A stretch of 64,000 nucleotides of DNA, taken from NCBI RefSeq assembly GCF_037975245.1, contig NC_092579.1:26207166-26271165 (forward strand). Reading direction: 5' to 3'. The notes under the pieces are model-generated. The model saw only the letters and a program-made list of their open reading frames with translations, searched no databases and was not told where the DNA came from. The position numbers and the translations under genes are program-made. Of this stretch, positions 33,160 through 44,528 are shown piece by piece (within the stretch, counting starts at the first letter, position 1; each line of letters begins with the position of its first letter). This DNA comes from Apostichopus japonicus (lineage: Eukaryota; Echinodermata; Holothuroidea; Aspidochirotida; Stichopodidae).

Positions 33160-36100
33160 CAGTAGATAGATAGATAGATGATTTATTCAGCCACATGCAT
33201 AAAAATACAATGGAAATTGTTCAAAGAGCTCTAAAACAGACATGAAATTGAAAACGCATAACGATGAAAAACATATAAAAGTGATATTGCATGAGTAATA
33301 AATACCGGTAGGCTATCGACAATGGTATAAAAACATTGCGATAAAAATAACGATGTAAAAAAGTACGAATGATAAGAAATATGTACGGCATGAACCATAT
33401 AATGTATACTTGTACGATAAACAGAGCGCTAAGTCAATGAAACAGAATTCAGAACATGTAAGACATAAGATACAGGGAGTGATAAATAAGTTAGCGACTA
33501 TGATGCGCATTGAAAATCTTCACTGCAGAAGGATAAAAACTGTTAACTCAGTAAACTGATTGATTCAAAACTCATTTGTGTTCAGTGCTGATCGAGGTGT
33601 GTTGAGGTCGTAGCGCTAGCAACAGAACTAATGGCGAGATTTTCTCGTGGATACCCATTGGCTAATTTCGTTCCGGTTCCCAAGGACTTGTTCATTACAC
33701 ATTGAACATAAACCTCAAGATCACTCTGGTGATATGTATGCCTAAATGACTGTAACTTATCCTTTTAGCATTTTGCTGTGCACTATGGCTAGTGCTTCAG
33801 AGGCTTGTGGCTATTTAGTTTGACAACTTGAATGTTTGTGGAAACATTTTCAATCACGCCTGATTAAATTGGGATGTCTGTCTGTTGTGTGATAATGGAA
33901 CAATCACTTGTTGCTTGATTCTTTAATGCGTCTCATATTTATGTACAGCTCTGGTCAGGATTGTTAGCTAAAAATAAGATGTAGCCGGATTTTACTATGC
34001 TGAGTTGCTTAGAGTAATAGGTCATGTTTATTGCAACAAAGCATGTGAGCATCTAATATGAGAAGATTACATAGGCCACAGCACAGTATACACATACTAT
34101 GGCAACCAATGCATTTGATCAAATCTTCTTACAAGGGTTCAGAATTTGACCTCTGTTTGCCTCAAATGACATTTGACTTCCACACAAAAGTATAGGATAC
34201 TTATACCCACTAAGGTGGGTCCAAATACTAATTAGGTTATGAAGTGAATGTTAACTGCCGACACACATTACAGTCTAGGGTACTACATGACATAATAGGG
34301 ATGTTCGTGATACTTTTTTGCATTTACAACCAAAGTGGGCCAAGTGGCCATTACAGTATGTACTTGTGCCAATTGAACTGCTGTGTTTAAATGGCAAATT
34401 CATGTTTGGAACATATCACAGAAGAGTTGTTCTTAACAAAATGCTACAAATGTTAGGTGACAGACCTGATTGGCCCTTTTAACGGAAACATGATTTCTGT
34501 CAATGTTAAACGGTACATTCATTCGTTTAACAGTGGCAACCCTACTCAGTATGTGGATCCACCTTAGGGGGTACAAGTATCCTATACTTTCGTGTGGAAG
34601 TCAAACGTCATTTGAGGCAAACAGAGGTCGAATTTTGAAAACCTCGTAAATTCAGTAAGTCCAATAGTAAAGTTTGGATGAACTTCGTTTTTTGGCATGT
34701 AGATCTACCATAGTAAGTACAAATGCCATATTGTTGTCTGTGGAGGTTATCTGAGATAAGCAGAGGTCAAAGTCTGAAAATCTTGTATGCCTGATGGCTC
34801 AAGAAGGTACCTTGGCTGAACTTTATAAGTGGTATCTTGGTCTACTTAAGTGAGTACTTGAATATCACTCGAGTTCACAATATTAGCTCCAAAGTAAACC
34901 TTCACACTTGGTATGTGGATCCAGTTTATGACTGTATTCTATAAGAACTGTCTGTGCAGAGTAAAGTAAATGTTCTCATATATATACAGTACTGTAAATG
35001 TGGCAAGGAATCACTAAGCTTGGCTTTCTGGTTCTTATTGGACCAATGCAGTGAATTGGTTATCTTGATTGACAAAGATAGATTGCCATTGGCAGTCTCT
35101 GATCATGTCAGACTATGACCTAAATTAAAGGCAGCCTCCTTCATAGCGTGCCCTACATATTGAGTGGCAGCCTGAATGAAAACTCTCATATGTACTTTGA
35201 AGAAGCACTCATTGAAAGTTTAACCCAAGGCTATTCTTATCAACATATCACTTCCGTGCAGGAATTGGCAATTGTTATGTGTCTCAGGAATGAACTTTTA
35301 ATGTTTCCTAGGGTTGAATGCAATTAAGAGAGAATGTTTCTTTTTAAGAACCCTTCAAAACCCATGCCTCAATAATGGAGAAAAGGTGTGGTCAATGACC
35401 CTCTTTTTCAAATCATATTTGTCATCAATGGGAACCTATTTAACAAAGTTACTATACATAAAGAATATTAATGGGAGCGATATTTTCAAGAGGTTTTCCC
35501 CATGTACAGTGTTTGGCATATTCAAGCCGTACTGTTACTGAAGCAGTTTTGAATTTGTTTATGATTTGAAACCTCAGGTAAAGGAAAATGTAATTGCAGA
35601 TGTTACCCAACTGGTGTTTCGAGAAAGAATTGTTAGTAGTAGGGTTAGAGTAAACTTAAATGTTACTAAGGAGGAGAAAGTTATAGTAGTTGGTTATTCT
35701 GCAATAGGAGGGTAGTGGGATGTTCAGTTGCTGAGAAAAAGCACCTCAAAAATCAACAAAATATCACTTGGCCTGTAAACTGCAAAATTTGAAACGGTCA
35801 TAAACCAGACAATTTTGAGGCAATGCAACTGATATTTTCACAGTATGCTTAATTCATGGTGCTCTTATCACCTAAAGAGGGTGGTAAGCTAAATCTGATG
35901 ATTTGATATGGAACCACTCATTTGCAATTGAACTCCAATTATCCATAGCTAAGCATGTATGTTACAGTACGTTTCCTTTTCAGTTGAAAGGTCACATGAT
36001 TTCCCTAAAATGTGATCGATCAATTGACACCTGTGATTAAGCATATTGTATTACATCAGCTTCACTGATGCAGTGTTAATTCATAGAAACCTGGTCGTGA

Positions 36101-39100
36101 TATTACCCTACTTGTCTAACCCTCTAAACATAAAAGAGGAGATGAATATTAGAGTCACTTCATTGCAGAAGAGGATGTCATAAACTGAATGTTTATAATT
36201 AAGCTAATCTTGTGTCTGGCTTCAACTGTCTGTATGGTAACTATGTTTAATACAGTGAGTATGTACAGTGTTGTCTGGCTGTAAGCTGGATATCCTGCCC
36301 ATTACATTTGCTTACTGTTTAAAATTTGAATCCAGTAGTTATCAACTTAATTGAAAGAGGATCTATTTTGCCTCAGAAATTTGTGTAAAAGTCATGCTCA
36401 TGCAATAATATACCATTTGCCCATGGTATACTGTGTATATATAATGTTTTCTACAGTCACATTTGACAAATCTAGTCTGGTTTCACCTACATTTCTTAAG
36501 TCAATTTTAGAAGAACATGACATAATATGGTTGATGCATTACAACCATATTTACATTACAGTACAATACAGTAGTATTCCTGCTGTGAAGTAAGTGGAAG
36601 GAATTGGATTTCATCCTACCAGTGATAAATTACTAGTGCAGGTATACTCAAGGCATTAAACTAATGTGTGTATCTAGTATTTTCTCATTGCAGCTGCACT
36701 GATCTGATTACAATAACTGGTAAAATCAGTGATTTGCTCATTATGCAACTGATATGTTTTGATGATTTGTTTGGTCTGTACTCATTTTAAGAAAGAGCCA
36801 TCATATCAGTGCTTTACTCTAGCTTAAAATTATTTAAACTTATTGCCTAGATATATAGCAATCAGGTTGTGAAAATCAGCTCGCACATGAAATGTCTACA
36901 TGTGCAGATCATAATGTTTATAGGACATTTACTCAGACCTGTTTCAAAAACGTTAATAATGCTGACAGTTAAAGTCCCTATGGGAAATTGGATGAAGAAA
37001 ATGCAGCAATGACACTCCCCTTAATGCCATCAGTTTCACTTGGAACAACTACAGTATACAACATCTGGACAGTCTACAAATACAAATCTACAATTTAAAA
37101 TGACGGCAAAAATCCAAAACAGTCATTTTTTCTCGTTGACTTGATGTTGATGACGTGCAGTTGTATCAAAAGCTAATATATATATAAGCTATACACATAT
37201 ATATATATATATATATAGAGAGAGAAAGAGATAGATAGATATAGATATATATGATATGTACGTGGTATATATCATAGTATAAAACTAACAACTGGATCTA
37301 TTACAGGTCAAGCACAAGATATTTGCTTTCGTAAGCTTATTCCCTCTGTCTTCCATTAGCGTATCACAAACAGGTTAATGTTGTTCTGAACAGTGTCTGC
37401 TTACCTGTCAGGTCAAGTTGTGGGTTAATCATAAGAAACAGTAAACAACCGGCCTCACGCTATAATGGCAGTAGGCTATTGATCAAAAATTTTTAAAAGA
37501 ACAAAAACAGTTGTCGAGTAGCCTTGTTACTGAGCTTTATTTCTTGCCCCGATAGTGTGGAAGATTCATTCAGGACACAAACTTGTTGAAACACTGTTAT
37601 ATTCTCACAGTCTTACTATCAGCTTCATCTATTGTATCACATTGGATCACATTTGTTAAAGAGTGGTACTGCAAATATGACAGTTTTATGTTTGTCATGT
37701 TGGGTATTTATCAACATTATCCAATGGATTCCCTAAGATAACATTTTAAAACTATCACTCAGTAATGACTCATTGAAATACTATTACTGCATATTAAAGG
37801 ACATGTTAGGATGAAGATATAAACAGATGTGTTTCTTGGCCAATATAAAAAAATCATGATGTAAACAAATTCACTCAATTCATTCTTTCCTGGATGCTCA
37901 ATGGCTCCTTGGACAACATCAAACAAACCTTTGGTTGTCCAACAAGAAATTAGTAATCTCAGATTACCCAAGGACCCTAAGCAATGCTTAGCATCATTCC
38001 TGAACTTGGTAAGGAATCAGTACAATGGATGCATTATTCTGTTGATTGTATTTTAGTTAAACGCACAACTTAACAATTTTGGCAAATTTTGTCAAGATAT
38101 ATATATGAATTCCAGTAAGTTTTGGGGACCTTGATAAAATAAACAAATTGTTGTGAAGTTGTGTGTTTAAGTCTGCATCTCAGGACAACAGAAGGTTATT
38201 CATTGTTTGATCATACTTTAGACACTGGAGTCATATCAGAATATCAGTCTAAAGCAATATGTGCTCAGTTTGTTAATTATGTGATTTTCTCCTAACACTA
38301 ACAGGAGGAGTTGAGGAACTCCATGCCAGCATCCACATACCAGCAGCAAAAGCTGAGAGTTTGCGAAGTATGCGGTGCATACCTCGGATTACAAGATAAC
38401 GACAGACGACTGGCAGATCACTTTGGTGGCAAGTTACATCTGGGCTTCATTGAAATTCGAGAGAAGCACGAGAAACTTCAGGTGGGTTAGCACAGAGACC
38501 AGAGCAATAAAATATGAAAAAAGGTGCTAATTAATCAATATTATATATATGAGAAGCATCCGTGTATTGTGCAGGGATGTGTATTGGAAGGTTACCTTAT
38601 GAAAGTGGTTCAAGGTGAAGTTTATGTCCACATTAACACCACATATTTAAGACAGCAAGCTGAGCAGCTCACACATACTAGACAATGCACTATGACACCT
38701 GTCATAGTTCTAGTACGTTAGAAAATTCAACTACGTGTACGAACACTGTTACCTGACATTGTTTATACTTCAGTTAAATTTGTTGCTGTTGTAGTATGTG
38801 ATGATGGTAGTCCTAGCTTTATTTCAATTGCCATCATTGAACTGATTTTGGCTATGAAATTAATACCACATTTTAGGAAATTTTGCACACTGCACCTCAG
38901 AGTCATGCCTGCATCTGGTTAATGGATATAAGTCTAACACATCCTTGATTGCTGTGTAACTTTGGTAAACTTCTCAAGATTTCTTCTTGTGAACTTTACA
39001 TTAAGCTGTGTGTAACTATCTGTTTGGACAAAGGTCATGAAAGTCATGAAAGTTTATCGTGTAAACCTGTATAACACAAGCACAATAAGAATATATGGAA

Positions 39101-42100
39101 TTTTATGTCATTATGACAGCACGTTCCAAAAGTCTCATAGCGATGTTTAAGTTTCTTATATGAAATACGAAAGTCTATATATTAATGCACATTGAAATCA
39201 ACATTTTGGAATCTACTTCATATGCATAGAGATACAAGCAGCTGGTTAAAATAGGTAACAGAACTGTGACATACTTAGCAGCTTTATTTCAGATAAATAG
39301 CCAATATAGAATTAAAGCTAGTGTTGTTGCTAGTGAGTTGAGGGTAGTAGTTAAGCTACGGAGACTAGCAATATATGAAGGATAGACCTCTGTTAACCTA
39401 TGAAAGGAGTGGCATTTTTGTGGAAGAATTCCATAACAACATGTTACAGTTAAATCCTTGTAGTGTACAGGTGGTAATAAGCCTGCACAGCTAAAATTGT
39501 CTTTTAAGATGGTTAAGTTGAGCTTCAAACGTTTAACAAATGCAACACCAATGGAAAGGGATTGGTGGAGGTTGTGTGAAAGCCTTGTGACAGTACAGAA
39601 TTAATTGCTAAAAATTTTGTCGTTTAAAAAGCATGAATATGGATAAAATACAAATAAAATGAGTCAATTTGTTATTCAGTATACTAGATAACACTGTACT
39701 AATAATGCCAATACATGTGTTGTTGTTTATGGTCTTGTTAGGCTCTCGTTGCCAAGAAAGCTGTGGAAAGGGAGACGGAAAGAGCAGAACGTGAGAAGGA
39801 AAGAGAGAAGGAACGAGAAGAGCGGGAGAAAGAGCGAGAGGAGAGAGAAAAGAAAAGGTAATTAGATCGTGGAAACGAGCAGTACGTCATATTAAGACAC
39901 TCTGATTCCAATGACTAGGCAGTTGTTATAGGAAAGCCTACCAATTAGTCTCCACACAAAATGTTTGACAATGTCATTATCAACAAGTCAACTTCTGTCA
40001 AATTTATTGAAATTGGTACAGGTGAAAGGTCACATGTGGTCAACAGGTGTAAAAGTCTGAAAACCTTGAACTCCAAACTTAAAAGGCTGCAATTTATCTG
40101 TGAATTCTCCAATGCTATGATTTTCTTTGGTGAACATAATTTGGTCAAATTCAGTTTAGTTTTATGAAGGGGCTCTATAGGACTTCAACAAAACATAGAG
40201 TCATCCAGGAATGAACATTGCTTCAGAGAGTTGATCGTCTTGCTTTAAATGTGCACTTAAACTGCTCTAATCAGTTTTCACCCTCAGAGCTTCGAACGTT
40301 CAACAGGTTATCTCAATTGGTGCGGAAAAAATGGCTCAGGGGATCAACAGCTTATCTTAAATGGTCTCAAAATTGGCAGTTTCCTCAGTGATTTATACTG
40401 GATGAGTTTTGCTTAGGCAGTAGGTTGTGAAAATATTTTCACAGTGTATAAACTATGTCAAGTAACTCTCAATCATTAATAAGGGGTTAATCAACGGTCT
40501 AGCGTGCGTTACTCACAGGATTAATGCACGATCGGGGGATAATGCAAGCGATGCACGAGGGCGGAGCCCGAGTGCATCCAGCGATAGCATTAACACCCGG
40601 AGTGCATTAATCATGTGAGTAACGCACGCTAGACCGTTGATTAACCCCGTTCATTCATATACTACCATTTGTGTGGGGGAAAAATCATAAAACAAAACAT
40701 TTTTGGTTACATATAACCAAAGATTTATTAAAGTGATGCCCCGTAATTTTACCGTGCGTTACTCACAGGATTAACCACGGTCAGCTGACCTGAATGGACC
40801 AATAGGATTTAGGAATCTTTACTAAGTATGAATGAATAACAATTACTAAAGGGATGGTTGATAGCAGAGCTGATTTGCTAGCTCAAACTTGGTAAAAGAA
40901 AATGTCCTTTTATGCATACATTTGGTGTCTATATAACTCACTTACTCTATATTAGTCAGATAGTTATTTTGAATTTTGAGCACATTGTATGGCCAGGAAT
41001 CACAAACTACTATTTCACTAAATAGACTTTGTCAACATGACAACTGATTCCTGATACCTTCCTTTATATGTTGCTGCATTAGTCAACAGATTATTTTTTC
41101 ACCATCTTAATTTTGGTGAGCATAGATTTTAATATCAACATGTATGGCTTTACCACACTATGAATATGTTAGGGCATAGGAACCACCTTCCTACAGACCT
41201 GTCCATTATTCATGTTATTTCTGTTTGTAGTGCTCTCTTGAATAATGTCTTTATTGAACTTATTCTATATTTATTAGTTTCCCAAGCTATTTTTTCCTTT
41301 TCTTGATTGGCCAAAACTCAAGGGGTCTCATTGGCATGTGTATTCCTTTATGTGCCTTTAAAACGCTGCTTGGAAGGAAATAGACACTTCACTATTTTGT
41401 GATAAGCTACAGTTTCTGTTAGCCATTACCAAGTGTGAACAATCTCATATAAACAACACTTTAGCCATTTATTGTTGCTCAGTATTTTGGGTAGTTTACC
41501 AATGCAGGAGGGTTTTATTTGAAAGAAAATTCACACCAGAGGTCATTTCTATTGAAAGGTGTCTTTTTCTCACCAATAAATTTCTTGCCTTGTTATTTCT
41601 GCAAGGGTATTTGTAAACAGTTTCAGTGTTTGCTATTTACTGCTGGAGAAATGAACCGTGAAGGTCTGTTGGTTTACTTTGTGAGTTTGTGTGTCACTTA
41701 CACTTATTGTAAACTGTCCTAAAGTCACGATCTGTTCCGATTGTCCTTGAATAGGCGCAGATCGCGTTCCCGTTCTAAATCTAAATCGAGACATCGCAGA
41801 AGGAGGAGCAGGTCTCGTAGCCGGTCTAAATCAAGAAGCCATCGAAGGAGGTAACGTGTTACATTGAGCTCTTCCATTTTAATGATAACCACATTGCTGA
41901 CCAGCTGCTTAATTTCAGGTTAACAAGTATTTTGAGGTCAGAAACATTCTAAATGTAATAGCTCTCTGCACGCTTGAATGATTTTTGGCAAGTTGTCCAA
42001 ACTCGTAAAGCCCCAGTAGAAGGGGTCATCTCTGTGGATGTGAACTTCTTATCATTTGAGGTGAAGAGAGTTTCAGTGCCAATTGCGTTGTAAATTTGAG

Positions 42101-44528
42101 AGCTCACAAACATATCATACTTGGTGTGTAGGTCGACTTTCATTTGTGCAAGAGCCTAGTTGAGCAAATTGAGTTAAACAGTGGTTCAAACTTGAGTGTG
42201 TTGTGTCAGATCTCAATGTCATGGAACCATTGTCCCTGGTAGCATGCCAGTACAGTGACAAAAGACAACATGAAAGCAAAAACATTTCCCAGGACAACAT
42301 TCATGTTTCTATATTTTCTCGCTACTGCTAGGCTATTAAAACCAGTTCAGTTATTTATGTTATACAGCTAATGACCTCCATTTTCTATTCTACTCATCTG
42401 AGACCTTTACAAATTCCATACTATCCTACTTTGAATGGTCTATTGCTTCCTTGTCCACACAGTACATCATTCCCACAACATTTCATACAGGCTACTGTAT
42501 GGTATACAGTATGTATGATATAGCACTTACTGTACATGGTAACAGGAGATGCAACCTAGCTAATGACACCAAATCATGAGACCAAAGATTTTAAAATGGT
42601 TTGAGTTACAGAAGATTTACAGTAGATAGATGGATACAGTAGATAGATGGATACAGTAGTTACAGTATATAGATAGAGTTACAGTAGACAGATGGAGTAA
42701 TATGAGATAGATGGATACAGTAGATTGATGGATACAGTAGATAGATGGATACAGTAGTTACAGTATATAGATAGAGTTACAGTAGACAGATGGAGTAACA
42801 GTAGATAGATGGATACAGTAGATAGATGGATACAGTAGTTACAGTATATAGATAGAGTTACAGTAGACAGATGGAGTAACAGTAGATTTACAGTAGATAG
42901 ATGGATACAGTAGATAGTTGGATGCAGTAGTTACAGTATATAGATAGAGTTACAGTAGACAGATGGAGTAACAGTAGATAGATGGATACAGTAGATAGAT
43001 GGATACAGTAGTTACAGTATATAGATAGAGTTACAGTAGACAGATGGAGTAACAGTAGATTTACAGTAGATAGATGGATACAGTAGATAGATGGATACAG
43101 TAGTTACAGTATATAGAGTTACAGTAGACAGATGGAGTAATAGTAGATAGATGGATACAGTAGATAGATGGATACAGTAGTTACAGTATATAGATAGAGT
43201 TACAGTAGACAGATGGAGTAACAGTAGATTTACAGTAGATAGATGGATACAGTAGATAGATGAATGCAGTAGTTACCGTAGATAGATAGAGTTACAGTAG
43301 ACATATGGAGTAACAGTAGATAGATGGATACAGTAGATAGATGAATACAGTAGTTACAGTATATAGATAGAGTTACAGTAGACAGATGGAGTAACAGTAG
43401 ATTTACAGTAGATAGATGGATACAGTAGATAGATGGATGCAGTAGATTTACAGTAGATAGATAGAGTTACAGTAGACAGATGGAGTAACGGTAGATAGAT
43501 GAATACAGTAGATAGATGGATACAGTAGTTACAGTATATAGATAGAGTTACAGTAGACAGATGGAGTAACAGTAGATTTACAGTAGATAGATGGATACAG
43601 TAGATAGATGGATGCAGTAGATTTACAGTAGATAGATGGATACAGTAGAGAGATGGATGCAGTAGATTTACAGTAGATAGATGGATACAGTAGATAGATG
43701 GATGCAGTAGAGAGATGGATGCAGTAGATTTACAGTAGGTAGATGGATACAGTAGATAGATGGATACAGTAGATAGATTGAGTTACAATAGATAGATGGA
43801 TACAGTATATAAATGGAGTTACAGTAGATTTACAGTAGGTAGATGGATACAGTAGATAGATGGATACAGTAGATAGATTGAGTTACAGTAGATAGATGGA
43901 TACAGTATATAAATGGAGTTACAGTAGATTTACAGTAGATAGATGCAGTTACAGTAGATTTACAATAGATAGATGGATACAGTAGATAGATGGATACAGT
44001 AGTTACCGTAGATAGATAGAGTTACAGTAGATTTACACAACAAACTTCTACTGCATTTCACGCTTGTTTTCTCACATGTAAATTTAACCTGTGTGGTTTG
44101 AGAAGTTATTTTGCCAAATGAACATACCTGTTGTAGACCCTCAAGGTGATTGATTAACCAATAAAATGTTATCTTTCAAATATTTGACAAGATTCCTCTC
44201 CAGATTCAAATTCTGTGTCCTTTTCTCTGGCAGATCTCGTTCCAGGTCAAGAAGCAGGAAACGCCGTTCACGTTCAAGAGACAGACGGAGACGATCACGC
44301 TCCCGTGATAGGAGAAGGAGAAGGTCAGGTTCCCACTCTCATTCACGACGTCAGTCTCCATCAGATGAGAGGAAGAGTAGAGACAGAGAACATGAGGAGG
44401 AAGAGACCAATGAAGCTGCTGCTTCAAGAAGTCCCAAACATGAGGAGCAGGAGGAGCAGCAGCAGCAGGCACAGGAGGAAGAAGAGGGAGTCCCACCCCC
44501 AGAGGAAGAACCTAGTCCTGAGAAGTGA
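26223..44528 (+). CDS. LUC7-like U1 snRNP-associated splicing factor, 9 exons, 398 aa
   Basis: CDS joins 26223-26283, 27628-27725, 28545-28643, 29506-29616, 32367-32510, 38305-38481, 39742-39857, 41755-41850 and 44234-44528. All junctions are GT-AG and the total of 1197 nt is exactly in frame. LUC7 proteins bind U1 snRNP in the nucleus and help choose 5' splice sites. The N-terminus (MSAQEQMRKMLDELMG) is a LUC7 family signature. A CCCH zinc finger uses Cys37, Cys44 or Cys45, Cys60 and His64. A coiled-coil linker covers about 88-170. A C2H2 finger uses Cys191, Cys194, His210 and His216, with the DNDRRLADHFGGKLHLGF signature. An Arg/Glu-rich helix (240-268) precedes an RS domain (269-345) and a Glu/Gln/Pro tail. 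Vertebrate LUC7L and LUC7L2 are 371 and 392 residues, so length fits. It is most like the LUC7L/LUC7L2 branch rather than LUC7L3, on sequence memory. Confidence 0.95.
27628..27725 (+). CDS. LUC7-like exon 2
   Basis: Residues 21-53, including the first Cys ligands of zinc finger 1 (VCRAFLLNCCPHD). Acceptor ACTATAG; donor GTAAGT. Confidence 0.93.
28545..28643 (+). CDS. LUC7-like exon 3
   Basis: Residues 54-86, completing zinc finger 1 with Cys60 and His64 and the conserved ALRADYE segment. Phase 0 at both ends; donor GTGAGT. Confidence 0.93.
29506..29616 (+). CDS. LUC7-like exon 4
   Basis: Residues 87-123 with the DIDRRTEVSKKRLAETQE signature of the family; start of the coiled coil. Donor GTAAAT. 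Confidence 0.93.
30677..30790. repeat. Three-copy ~36-bp tandem repeat in LUC7-like intron 4
   Basis: Three successive copies of GAAGTAAATTCAGCATAGGG and the following CGTGTATTTGTTCCT. The third copy has drifted. No function is apparent. Confidence 0.8.
32367..32510 (+). CDS. LUC7-like exon 5
   Basis: Residues 124-171, the remainder of the coiled-coil linker, rich in Glu and Lys with an AEKLGNDGFVEES block matching the family. GC content rises relative to the flanking intron. Donor GTAACT. Confidence 0.93.
33121..33180. repeat. (GATA)n microsatellite
   Basis: Runs of ATAG interrupted once by TACAGT, in LUC7-like intron 5. The composition resembles the larger minisatellite in intron 8. Confidence 0.9.
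34136..34643. repeat. Foldback element with ~85-bp imperfect inverted arms
   Basis: Left arm 34136-34222 and right arm 34555-34643 are reverse complements with scattered mismatches (for example GCCTCAAATGACATTTGACT against AGTCAAACGTCATTTGAGGC). The ~330-bp centre carries no coding frame. It is probably a miniature DNA transposon in LUC7-like intron 5. Confidence 0.7.
37177..37260. repeat. TA/GA dinucleotide microsatellite
   Basis: Alternating TATATA, then GAGAGA and GATAGATA runs in LUC7-like intron 5. Confidence 0.85.
38305..38481 (+). CDS. LUC7-like exon 6
   Basis: Residues 172-230, the most conserved exon. It encodes the whole second zinc finger (CEVC then DHFGGKLHLGF) and the following IREK helix start. 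Phase 0 at both ends; donor GTGGGT. Confidence 0.95.
39742..39857 (+). CDS. LUC7-like exon 7
   Basis: Residues 231-268, an almost uninterrupted Arg/Glu/Lys helix, ending with two bases of an Arg codon. Donor GTAATT. Confidence 0.9.
40483..40648. repeat. Miniature inverted-repeat element
   Basis: Arms of ~46 bp (40483-40529 and 40602-40648) are complementary, with one obvious mismatch, around a GC-richer centre. A partial relative (GTGCGTTACTCACAGGATTAA) occurs just downstream at about 40754-40775. It lies in LUC7-like intron 7. Confidence 0.8.
41755..41850 (+). CDS. LUC7-like exon 8 (RS exon, symmetric)
   Basis: A 96-nt exon coding Arg/Ser/Lys/His repeats (residues 269-300). Entry and exit phases are both 2, and exons 7, 8 and 9 share the split Arg codon (AG then G or A). 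Skipping would therefore keep the frame and only shorten the RS domain. Confidence 0.9.
42609..44030. repeat. 1.4-kb GATA-type minisatellite in LUC7-like intron 8
   Basis: Higher-order repeat built from ACAGTAGATAGATGGATAC and ATATAGATAGAGTTACAGTA submodules. It fills most of the intron and stops ~200 bp before the last coding exon. It contains dozens of TTACAG hexamers, which look like 3' splice sites without a pyrimidine tract. Confidence 0.92.
44234..44528 (+). CDS. LUC7-like exon 9, RS domain and acidic tail
   Basis: Residues 301-398. RS/RD repeats give way to a Glu-rich, Gln-rich and finally Pro-rich C-terminus ending in Lys and TGA (44526-44528). Acceptor TTTTCTCTGGCAG. The frame extends further upstream (to 44166) but that part is intronic. 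Confidence 0.93.

Noticed and set aside
42609-44030. Minisatellite as a CRISPR-like or centromeric array
   Set aside because: Units are variable, spacers are not unique, and it lies inside a eukaryotic intron.
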